Below are positions 45,901 to 52,909 of a DNA stretch of 64,000 nt, in pieces (the first letter of the stretch is position 1; the number at the start of each line of letters is the position of its first letter). Source of the DNA: CAIOYC01 sp038327995 (GTDB taxonomy: Bacteria; Pseudomonadota; Alphaproteobacteria; Caulobacterales; Caulobacteraceae). The position numbers and the translations under genes are program-made. The notes under the pieces were generated by a model. The model saw nothing but the letters and a program-made list of their open reading frames with translations. It did not search any database and was not told the DNA's origin. The DNA is taken from positions 10,624-74,623 of the forward strand of contig JBBQLP010000008.1 in NCBI GenBank assembly GCA_038327995.1, read 5' to 3'.

Positions 45901-46029
45901 AATTGCAGCCGGAGCGTTCGCTGTCGCACCTGCAGACGCCGTCTGGGCGGAAGCAGCGCCGCCCATAACAAAGGCGGAAGCGCCCGCGATGATCGTGGAA
46001 CCCATCAGGCGGTGGCGTCTGGACATCAT
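42916..46029 (-). CDS. TonB-dependent receptor, 1037 aa
   Basis: Outer-membrane importer. A signal peptide (STIIAGASAFVMGGAASAQ) is followed by a TonB-box-like EVTVTGSRI, then the plug domain (about residues 40-170; IENLLNGLPQITAG, DLRDLGPARTLVLVDGKR, VDVVTGGASAVYGADAVAGV). The remaining 850 residues form the barrel, ending in a C-terminal Phe (FFIGLTADF). It is long for a siderophore receptor and resembles receptors for peptides, sugars or other large ligands. AGGGGAAC precedes ATG 46029. It is surrounded by TPR-linked modifying enzymes, which may modify it or its ligand. A long internal Asn/Gln/Gly-rich composition is typical. Confidence 0.93.
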   Translation of the reverse strand: MMSRRHRLMGSTIIAGASAFVMGGAASAQTASAGATANAPAAIAEVTVTGSRIRSPNLTSVSPLTVVSDQEIKLQGASNIENLLNGLPQITAGQQSNVSNGASGTATVDLRDLGPARTLVLVDGKRLMPGDPKTPFADLNNIPSALVERVDVVTGGASAVYGADAVAGVVNFILKKNFQGVELDGQYGIVQHNNGNSGRSIQGVQGISNFLKAPTNYSNTLSTEVSAIIGVNSPDDKGNITAYATYRNLQAITQDKYDVSSCSISATNTSGPDSYIYNGHACQGSSNSQFGRFTLQNDGSRNPGSLGGTRFHVNPNGTATFTTAAVPSYNYAPTNYFQRPEDRYTAGFNAHYRVNAAADVYADLLFADDHTVAQIAPSGLFAGGGPNKQSFYSINCNNPLLAASQQAQLCGAQAGTGTIVNAQIGFRFAGLNRQDDLRHTNYKIDIGSRGELGQGWSYDAYLQYGTSIFNEHYNNDASSRKIQNALIVDPTTGKCVAESTLCVPLNIFQFGKLTPQQLAYVVTPGFQSGQTTEQIASVSVTGDIGQYGFKSPYANSGISLALGTEYRSESLTFNTDNEYQTGDLSGQGATVLPNSGSFDVYELFGEARIPLVEDVPFIKSLNLDLGYRFSDYSTSGTTDAYKVEGDWAITRDVRLRGGYNRAVRAPNVNELFTSQQIQNVGANDPCAGQATYTQGCINSFATTAALLGTTPAALAARFPGSGLGQCPAAQCSGLVSGNRNLKPEQADTFTFGVVFTPTWHWLHGFSASIDYYNIEVDNVISAPAPQLILNECVNGITAACTLVQRDATSGILYGNSGYVIDQTINGGFIKTEGYDVTAAYRFNLHDWSLPDWGSVAINFVGTYISKFTTQPIANGPAYDCAGLYGAICGTPLPHWKSRVRFTYTPPTLPLNLSLDWRYVGAVKFDANQGNQGSTPFGAPLVGAAKGNYLLANHPSGITDTADERIHAFNYIDLSATWRVRPNLNLRFGVTNVFDTDAPIVDANVVPAAGPPTGNGNTYPGVYDSLGRTFFIGLTADF

Positions 46030-46178
46030 AGGTATTGTTCCCCTGAGAAGCACCGCTTGAGCGGGCGGATCCACATAAAAGGATCGAGATGAGATTAAGG
46101 CTAGTTCTAGGCCAACAGGATTGTGCGGGTTTGCTCTCGCGGTCAATCGGTCAAGGAGATTGAGTCTGGTTTCCATCG

Positions 46179-46208
46179 GTGATGTCACATTGGGGTCACA
46201 CGTGTGAC
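46179..46208. promoter_or_regulatory. Perfect 14-bp palindrome and half-site in divergent TonB receptor/sulfotransferase promoter region
   Basis: GTCACACGTGTGAC (46195-46208) is a perfect palindrome, and GTGATGTCAC (46179-46188) nearby has the same GTGA/TCAC arms around two bases. GTCACA recurs at 46184 and 46195, 11 bp apart, about one helical turn. The region lies 75 bp upstream of the sulfotransferase ATG and 150 bp upstream of the receptor ATG. A dimeric regulator site is likely; no particular regulator is assigned. Confidence 0.5.
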
Positions 46209-46282
46209 ACGGTCGCGAAGCGCCTTGAGGATGCGAGACAACACCTGCTGTTCAATGGGTGCGGCAAAGGTATGATGCCCAT

Positions 46283-47947
46283 ATGTCTTCCCCCACTTCT
46301 CTGCCTGTGGAGCCGTCGGAAGCCTGGGCCGCCGACGTGCTTGAGGCTATCCATGGCCGGAACTGGGACAAGGCAATCCGTCTGTCTGAATACGCCTTAT
46401 CCAAGGGCATTGAGCATCCGCGGCTGCTGCAGGTGCGCGCGGTCAGCCACGAACGGTGCGGGCGAATCCAGGAAGCTGTCGCAGACTTGGAGCGCGCCCA
46501 TAGTCTTGCGCCTGACGATCCTGGCGTCGCAAATGCGCTGGGGGTTTGCCTGCTGAAATCAGGTAGGATTGAGAGGTCCATGGCGATTCTGGCTGCGGCC
46601 GTTGAAGCTAATCCTCGTGTTGCCGAAAGCTGGCGAAACTTGGCGACAACGCAGATCGCTGGTGGGCGCCTCGCCGAGGCCAAAGCCAGTTTCGAACGTC
46701 TTCTGGATCTCGAGCCGGATGCTGCGGACGCGCTGGGTAAGCTTGCAGTTCTGGCCTCGCATCGGGGCGACCGGGGCGACGCCAGACTATATGCGACCCG
46801 CGCTCTAGACATTGAAGGCGACAACCCAGACGCTCACCGCGCGCTAATCGAAGCGGATCTCGGCGAAAAGCGTTTTCCGGAAGCCGAAAACGGCGCTCGG
46901 ATGTGGCTGGAGTCGCCGGATATGGGCGCCAACGCCAGGCATCATGCACTGGGGCTTCTGGGCGACGCCCTGGATGGACAAGGCGACGCTGGCGAAGCCT
47001 TCAAAGTCTATTCGGAAAGCGGCGACGCCTTTCGCCGCCAGCACGCCAAGTCGTTCGCGGCGCTCGAAACGACACCTTTGAGGTCCGTCTTCGCCACGAT
47101 GGCAAGCGACTTTGCCTCCACACCACCCCAAGCATGGGCGCGTGAACACAGCCTTCAAGCCCAGCGCCTGGCGACGACACACGTCTTCTTGTTAGGGTTC
47201 ATGCGCTCAGGCACGACTCTGCTCGAGCAGGCCCTTGGACAGCATCCCGCAGTTGTGAGTCTGGAGGAGGTCGAAGCCTTTGCCGAAGCGGGGGCGGAAT
47301 TGTTGAATCAGCCCGGCGGTATGCGGCGCCTGGCAAGCCTGAACCACGAAGAGAGCGCACAATATCGCGCCGCCTACTGGTCAGCGGTGGAGAAAAGCGG
47401 GGTCTCGGCCGAGGGTCGAGTATTAGTCGATAAGCTCCCCTTTAATGGCGCCAAGCTGCCGTTAATCGCCAAGCTGTTCCCCGATGCAAAAATCGTGTTC
47501 GCCCTGCGAGATCCCCGCGATGTCGTCCTTAGCTGTTTCCAGCGCCGCCTGCAGCCTAACGGCTATGCCTATGAAATGGCCACTCTGGGCGGGGCCGCTC
47601 GATTATACGATGCGTATATGAGCCTGGTGCAAAGGTACCGCGAAACCCTCGATCTTTCAGTACTTGACCATCGTCACGAACGTCTGGTCGCCGATTTCGA
47701 GGGTGCGGTTAGGGCCGTATGCCGATTCATCGGCCTAGACTTCATCCCTGAGATGGCGGCATTTCCAAACTCGGCTAACTCTGGCCATGTGCTTTCACAG
47801 ACCTCCCGTCAACTCAGCGACGGACTAAGCGCGCAAGGTGTGGGTAGGTGGCGCGCTTATGCTGCGGATATGGACAGCATCGCTCCCCTATTGCGCCCTT
47901 GGGTTCTACGGTATGGATACTCTAACGCTGACGAGCCAGTCCGCTAG
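46283..47947 (+). CDS. TPR-containing sulfotransferase 2, 554 aa
   Basis: Paralogue of the gene at 40019 in architecture: TPR helices about residues 10-220 (ALSKGIEHPRLLQVRAVSHE, VADLERAHSLAPDDPGVANA) and a sulfotransferase domain with the PAPS loop LLGFMRSGTTLLEQALGQHP and ALRDPRDVVLSCFQRR. ATG 46283 is used; a GTG at 46259 opens the same frame earlier. It faces away from the TonB receptor across a 253-bp control region carrying the palindrome. Substrate could be a tyrosine of the receptor, a surface glycan or a peptide; none can be proven from sequence. Confidence 0.9.
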   Translation: MSSPTSLPVEPSEAWAADVLEAIHGRNWDKAIRLSEYALSKGIEHPRLLQVRAVSHERCGRIQEAVADLERAHSLAPDDPGVANALGVCLLKSGRIERSMAILAAAVEANPRVAESWRNLATTQIAGGRLAEAKASFERLLDLEPDAADALGKLAVLASHRGDRGDARLYATRALDIEGDNPDAHRALIEADLGEKRFPEAENGARMWLESPDMGANARHHALGLLGDALDGQGDAGEAFKVYSESGDAFRRQHAKSFAALETTPLRSVFATMASDFASTPPQAWAREHSLQAQRLATTHVFLLGFMRSGTTLLEQALGQHPAVVSLEEVEAFAEAGAELLNQPGGMRRLASLNHEESAQYRAAYWSAVEKSGVSAEGRVLVDKLPFNGAKLPLIAKLFPDAKIVFALRDPRDVVLSCFQRRLQPNGYAYEMATLGGAARLYDAYMSLVQRYRETLDLSVLDHRHERLVADFEGAVRAVCRFIGLDFIPEMAAFPNSANSGHVLSQTSRQLSDGLSAQGVGRWRAYAADMDSIAPLLRPWVLRYGYSNADEPVR

Positions 47948-48026
47948 CTCCTTACGAGCTTTGTTGGGTGTTATATACGTCAAGTCCCCGCCCTCACTCC
48001 AACGTGATTAGCTCACGGAGCGCCCG

Positions 48027-48458
48027 CTACAAGAACAGGCTCTCGGATCCGTCGGGGGCATTGGTCGCCGCCAGTGTGGCTCCTCGTAGCAGGCGGGCCA
48101 CGCGCGCGAGGAGATGCGCGTCTTTGAACGGCTTTGCGAGGTAATCCTTGGCTCCGAGGGATAGACACCGCCTAACATCATCGGCGGCGTTGCGCGCCGT
48201 GAGAACCAATACCGGCGGCTGTTTGTCCAGTGGTCGCTTATTGAGCGCCGCCAGGACCCCGAACCCGTCGAGACGGGGCATATTGAGATCAAGCACGATG
48301 GCGTCGGGCTGGACACCGTTGAGGGCTTCCAGGCCCTGATATCCGTCCCGGGCGCAGGCGGTGCGATAACCGGCCAACTCCAGGCGGGTGGTTAGGAGTT
48401 CCAGCAGCGACGGATCATCTTCAACGATGAGTATCTTGGCGCCCCTCGGGTCAAACAC
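48027..48458 (-). CDS. Single-domain response regulator (DivK-like), 143 aa
   Basis: Receiver domain only: ILIVEDDPSLLELL, phospho-acceptor Asp57 in IVLDLNMPRLDGFG, the conserved Thr in VLVLTARN and the Lys in LAKPFKDAHL. No output domain follows, so it probably works as a phosphate shuttle or by protein contact. The GTG start at 48458 overlaps the stop of the upstream hybrid kinase by 8 bp, indicating a cognate pair. Confidence 0.93.
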   Translation of the reverse strand: MFDPRGAKILIVEDDPSLLELLTTRLELAGYRTACARDGYQGLEALNGVQPDAIVLDLNMPRLDGFGVLAALNKRPLDKQPPVLVLTARNAADDVRRCLSLGAKDYLAKPFKDAHLLARVARLLRGATLAATNAPDGSESLFL

Positions 48459-51201
48459 GGATGGCTCCCAGTTGGGGCGCTAAATCCGCGCCGGGCGCCC
48501 AGCGGGCCAGAACCTCGAAAAGTTCGGCGGCAATAATGGGCTTGCCGATCCGGTCATTGAAAGCGTCGCCCCATTGGGGCGGCATGGTTCCCGTGTCGGC
48601 ATCAGCGGTAAAGGCGATGATCGGGGTGATGTCGTTGGGTCCACGTTCCTCGCGTATCTGCTTTGCACTGGCAGGACCGCCCTGACCGGGCATGCGAATG
48701 TCCATGAGTATCAGATCGAACGGCGCATTCATCGCCGCTTCGACCGCCTCCTCGCCGCTAGCCACCTCGGTTATCTCCATTTCGGCCGAGGTTAGATAGA
48801 GGCGGATCAGCTCGCGGTTGATGGAGTTGTCGTCCGCCACCAGGATGCGCAATCCCGCCAACCCACTATCCTCAGCGTCAGCCGGATCGGTCACGGCGCC
48901 ATGTATGGGCACGAGGTCGACGGCCCGGCATGGCAGTTCGAACCAGAATGTGCTGCCGTGACCGACACTACTTTCGACACCGATCTCGCCGCCCATCGCC
49001 TCCACCAGACCCTTACAGATCGCAAGACCCAGCCCCGTCCCGCCGTGAACGCGCGTGGTCGAGGCGTCAACCTGGGAAAAGCGCCGGAAGAGCCGATCAA
49101 GGCGGTCGGGTGGGACGCCGGGCCCGGTATCAGAGACTTCACATCGGATCGCTGAACCATGGCGCACACTCAGCGCGACGCTGACTCCGCCCACGGATGT
49201 GAACTTCACTGCATTGCTCACGAGATTAAGCACTACCTGGCGCACGCGCGTATCGTCCATGAGCGCCCCCGCCGGAACGGACGGATCGGCGCTGAAACGC
49301 AGGGCTAGATGTTTTTCCTGTGCTTGCGGCGTCAGAAGCTGCACCACCCCTTCGAACAGAACTGCAGGTTCAACGGGGCGAAGGTCAATCTCGACCTGAC
49401 CGGCCTCGAGCCTCGAGAAATCCAGGATGTCGTTGACGATCGACACCAAGGCTGCGCTGGCGCCAGCGACCCGGTCAAGATAGCGCGCGCCTTCACCTTC
49501 TGGCGAAACGTGCCCCCGCAACAATTCAGAAAAGCCCAATATGCTGGTGAGGGGCGTGCGAAGCTCGTGGCTCATATTGGCAAGAAACTCGGTTTTCACA
49601 GCGGTCGCCGCCTCGGCCACTGAACGCGCCTCGAGGAGCGCTTGTTCCTGCGCCACCTGAGCGGTGACGTCGCGCACGACATCTACGAAGCCAGAGGACT
49701 TGCCCGTTGCGGCATCGCTCACCAAAGCGGGCATGGATTCAAACCAAGTCCAGGCGCCTGACTTGTGCTTGCCCCGCCAGCGAATCCGCTCGGCTGGCGC
49801 ACCTGCCAAAAGAGAGCGGAACGCTTTGATCATGACCGGACCATCGTCGGGATGCACTAGATCCAATGTGCGCACACCGGTTGCTTCTTCGACGCTGTAA
49901 CCTGTTAGGTTCGCGACAGCAGGCGACACGTAAAGCGTCCGCCCCTCTACGGTCGAGGTGACGATCATGTCCGTAGCGTGTTCCGCCAATAGCCGGTAGC
50001 GCGCTTCACTCTCGACGATTTTCCGTTCCGCCGCCTTGTGATGGGTAACATCGACCATAGTCCCGAACACCGCCGTGACGACGCCGCTCGCATCTTGTTC
50101 GCAGACGCCGCGCCCTTCGACATAGCGGATCTCGCCGTCCGGTCTGATCACGCGGGTCAGGCCATTGACCCAACCCTCTCCACAAAGCGCGCGCTCCAGG
50201 CGACGAGACGCGTCCGCCTGATCCTCCGGGTGCACCATCGCCATGGCCCTGGCCAAGGGTGGTTCGTCACCGGGTTCCAGGCCGTAGACGAGGAACATCT
50301 GTTTCGACCAGTTGATCGCGCCCGAGGCGACATCCAGCCGCCAGTATCCAACGCCAGCGATATCTTCGGCCAGGCCGCGCCACTTGGCTTGGCGCGCCGC
50401 GCGCTCCTGCAATGCTCGGCGTTCGGTGACATCGCGGAACACGTTGACGATCTCAAAGGGAACACCCGCCTCGTCGAGACGGACCTTAGGGTTTCCTTCT
50501 AGCCATACCCAGCCTCCAGTCGCGGTCCGGAACCGGTGCTCCCGCTCAACGCCGCGATCGATAGTCTGTCCGCTGAAGAGCGCCTGAGTATTGGCTATGA
50601 AGTGGTCGAGGTCGTCAGGATGAAGTAGGTACAGGGCTGATGTGCCAATCAGATCTTCGGGCGCATAGCCCAGCGCTCGGCAGGCTGGCGAAACGTAAAG
50701 CAGGGTTCCGGTGCGATCCGCGCGAACGATAATGTCAGTTGAGTGCTCTGCCAGGAGGCGGTAGTGGGCTTCCTGTCGTCCCGCCTCCTCCAGCGCGCAG
50801 ACATGGGTCGTGACGTCCTGAAAGACGCCGACGACGGCGATGGTGGCGCCCGCCGCATCGCATTCACATTCGGCCCGCGCCACCACATGGCGGAGTTGTC
50901 CATCGGCGCGGATGAGCCTGAGTTGGCAATCGTAGCCGATGCCTTCATTTACCGCTCGCTCGACCAGGCTGATAAGTATGGGCCGGTCCGCCGGGTGGTA
51001 GAAATCCACCACGTCGTCATACCTTGGATCGAACGCCAAAGGGTCGAGGCCGTGAATGCGGTAGACCTCGTTTGACCAGGTCACCTCGCCGGTTGCGATT
51101 TCGTAGCGCCACCGGCCTACGCCTGACATCAGTTCGGCCAGTTCAAGCAAACGCCGATGCTCGGCGAGCGCTCGTTCTGCCTGTATAAAGTCCGCGTCCA
51201 T
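48451..51201 (-). CDS. Hybrid sensor histidine kinase with four PAS domains, 916 aa
   Basis: No transmembrane segment. Four PAS/PAC units run from about residue 15 to 500, the first beginning GVGRWRYEIATGEVTWSNEV. HisKA has phospho-His545 in NMSHELRTPL, the ATPase domain has DTGPGVPPDRL and GGTGLGLAICKG, and the receiver has phospho-Asp834 in LMDIRMPGQGG. ATG 51201 is set by GAAAGGG upstream. It is co-translated with the response regulator at 48027. The PAS array suggests sensing of cytosolic redox, light or metabolite cues; which one is unknown. Confidence 0.93.
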   Translation of the reverse strand: MDADFIQAERALAEHRRLLELAELMSGVGRWRYEIATGEVTWSNEVYRIHGLDPLAFDPRYDDVVDFYHPADRPILISLVERAVNEGIGYDCQLRLIRADGQLRHVVARAECECDAAGATIAVVGVFQDVTTHVCALEEAGRQEAHYRLLAEHSTDIIVRADRTGTLLYVSPACRALGYAPEDLIGTSALYLLHPDDLDHFIANTQALFSGQTIDRGVEREHRFRTATGGWVWLEGNPKVRLDEAGVPFEIVNVFRDVTERRALQERAARQAKWRGLAEDIAGVGYWRLDVASGAINWSKQMFLVYGLEPGDEPPLARAMAMVHPEDQADASRRLERALCGEGWVNGLTRVIRPDGEIRYVEGRGVCEQDASGVVTAVFGTMVDVTHHKAAERKIVESEARYRLLAEHATDMIVTSTVEGRTLYVSPAVANLTGYSVEEATGVRTLDLVHPDDGPVMIKAFRSLLAGAPAERIRWRGKHKSGAWTWFESMPALVSDAATGKSSGFVDVVRDVTAQVAQEQALLEARSVAEAATAVKTEFLANMSHELRTPLTSILGFSELLRGHVSPEGEGARYLDRVAGASAALVSIVNDILDFSRLEAGQVEIDLRPVEPAVLFEGVVQLLTPQAQEKHLALRFSADPSVPAGALMDDTRVRQVVLNLVSNAVKFTSVGGVSVALSVRHGSAIRCEVSDTGPGVPPDRLDRLFRRFSQVDASTTRVHGGTGLGLAICKGLVEAMGGEIGVESSVGHGSTFWFELPCRAVDLVPIHGAVTDPADAEDSGLAGLRILVADDNSINRELIRLYLTSAEMEITEVASGEEAVEAAMNAPFDLILMDIRMPGQGGPASAKQIREERGPNDITPIIAFTADADTGTMPPQWGDAFNDRIGKPIIAAELFEVLARWAPGADLAPQLGAIRV

Positions 51202-51578
51202 GGTCGCCCTTTCAACAGGCGGACTATGGCAGGCGCAAAGAAAAATAAGGGTTACCGGTCGGCTGATAGAATGTCGCAGCAGGTCGATGTTACCCTCGGA
51301 GCGGTTGCTGGCCTGATCTTCACTCGAATAGCCAGGGCGCCAGCCAATCAAAGAAGAGCCAAAGAGCTCTAGTCGGTGTTTTCAGTCCAACCCCAACTTG
51401 TCTCCCGTATGGCGCAGCGAGGGCAGGGGGGTGAGGCTCAGGCCAGAAGAGATTGCCACTCAGGCAGGGCGGCAGGGCGGCAGGGCGTCTATTAGACTTG
51501 GCCCCTCGACCGTGACTTGGGCCAAAGACTAAACTGCGTATATCCCCTCCTCTATTGACTGGAGGCGACCCTCAAACA
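51202..51578. other. Intergenic region with short tandem repeat and hairpin
   Basis: 377 bp between the kinase start (51201) and the end of the small membrane-protein gene (51579), both minus. It contains an 8-bp unit GCAGGGCG three times in tandem (51464-51487) and a hairpin with TTGGCCC/GGGCCAA arms at 51498-51504 and 51519-51525, flanked by TTAG and CTAA (51492-51495, 51529-51532). The hairpin could terminate the membrane-protein transcript. No convincing ORF or promoter for the kinase was identified. Confidence 0.45.
51464..51487. repeat. 8-bp tandem repeat, three copies
   Basis: GCAGGGCG is repeated three times exactly. It is in the gap downstream of the small membrane-protein gene; no function is evident, but such units can slip during replication. 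Confidence 0.6.
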
Positions 51579-51971
51579 TCACGAGCGGTGAGTTCGCGCC
51601 ATCGCATATGCCAACAGAATGGCATTGCCGAAGACCACCACAGCCGCAAATGGCCCAACTATTGTGGGGCTTAGGCCGGTGATCGGATTGAACGCAAGTA
51701 TATAGCCCACATCCCCGAACAACCCTGGCAAAGCCATAGCCACTGCGATCACAAGAGACTGATCACGCGGGGCTTTTCGGAATGCCATCACCGCGTTTAG
51801 CAGAAGGCAAACCGAGACTGCGATACCGACGCCGGTAGCCACCAGGATCCATGGTCCACTGTCGAACATCAATCGCCCACCAACGCGGAACATAATGGCG
51901 CCAGATATCCACACACCGAAGCCAATTAGCCCAAAGATAACAAAGTCGCCGCGCCGCATTTTTATGGTCAT
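51579..51971 (-). CDS. Small four-helix membrane protein (DUF5367-like), 130 aa
   Basis: Four hydrophobic segments are clear: FVIFGLIGFGVWISGAIMF, WILVATGVGIAVSVCLLLNA, LVIAVAMALPGLFGDVGYIL and IVGPFAAVVVFGNAILLAYA, with short loops and a basic N-terminus (inside-positive). This resembles the DUF5367 family by size and topology, but I am not certain. Inner-membrane protein of unknown role. The sequence between it and the lipocalin gene holds no other feature. Confidence 0.6.
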   Translation of the reverse strand: MTIKMRRGDFVIFGLIGFGVWISGAIMFRVGGRLMFDSGPWILVATGVGIAVSVCLLLNAVMAFRKAPRDQSLVIAVAMALPGLFGDVGYILAFNPITGLSPTIVGPFAAVVVFGNAILLAYAMARTHRS

Positions 51972-52086
51972 AGTTCCAAAGTCCTTCGAACGTGCGGGGA
52001 GATTTCACACAGGCACTTTTGGCGACAATGGGCGCGATGGCTTGACATCATCTTCACCCCCGAGGGGCGAGGTTCGGCAGCGCCGT

Positions 52087-52629
52087 TTATGGGCCCGTAG
52101 CGGGAAACTCCAACAGGTTGGTGTCGTAACCGAGCGCCTTGGCTCTGGCGACCAGGGGGGCGATCTCGGCTTGGGCTGGGTGGGGGTTGCGGGTGTAGAT
52201 CCACAGGTCATGGAAGCTCGGATCGGAGGAAATGAACCAACTATAGTCGTCCGCCCGCTCCAGCACCCAGTAGTCTCGCGGGATAGGGAATATCCCGAAG
52301 AAACGATAGCTTACATGCAGCTTGGCGTTCGAACCGGGATCGGTGATGTGGGCCGGACCGCCTATGGTTTTCAACTCGCCTGCGGGGATGCCCTTGTGGC
52401 AGAAGTCCAGCACCTGCACCTGGTCGCCCCCCTGCGGCGTGTAGGTGGTGCCGCCCGCCACGCAGCCGTCGGTTAACGACATCGGCCGCCGTCCGATTTC
52501 GTACCATGTCCCGCCGTAGAAGCGCGCCGGATCGATGATTGGGGCGGGATGTAAGGGACTGGTGGAGGTGTCAATGGTGGAGCATCCGCCGAGGGCGAAC
52601 AGGCTTAGAGCGATCAGTCTAATGTGCAT
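52087..52629 (-). CDS. blc: Blc-type lipocalin, outer-membrane lipoprotein, 180 aa
   Basis: Signal peptide with lipobox LGGC, then the lipocalin G-x-W motif GGTWYEIGRRPM and a later YWVLERADDYSWFISSDP segment matching the bacterial lipocalin barrel, ending with DLWIYTRNPHPA. Family members bind fatty acids or lysophospholipids and are induced under envelope stress. It is a single gene on the minus strand between the membrane protein and the carotenoid oxygenase. Confidence 0.88.
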   Translation of the reverse strand: MHIRLIALSLFALGGCSTIDTSTSPLHPAPIIDPARFYGGTWYEIGRRPMSLTDGCVAGGTTYTPQGGDQVQVLDFCHKGIPAGELKTIGGPAHITDPGSNAKLHVSYRFFGIFPIPRDYWVLERADDYSWFISSDPSFHDLWIYTRNPHPAQAEIAPLVARAKALGYDTNLLEFPATGP

Positions 52630-52909
52630 GGTTATCTCCGTCAGACCGAGATACGCGCCAGAGAGCGCACTAGCCGCAGTATGCGCACAAATGTCTTCAA
52701 AATTCCGTTTCGCTTACCCGCGTACACAAATTCGGTAGGCGGTTGTGATCCGTCCGAAGCCGCTTGAGATAGACCTTCGGTGGGGGATGTCCCTCCCAAT
52801 TCTCAATCTGCGCTGAAAGGCGGACGCACTCCTCGAGGCTGCGGGCAGCGAAGCCTTAGCGAGCACCACGCTTCCATCGCAAAATATCCTTCAGCCCGAG
52901 CGCCTGATC
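52630..52909. other. Intergenic region without recognised gene
   Basis: 280 bp between the lipocalin ATG and the stop of the carotenoid oxygenase. It must contain the lipocalin promoter (minus strand). I see no clear hairpin, ORF or palindrome. Confidence 0.5.
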
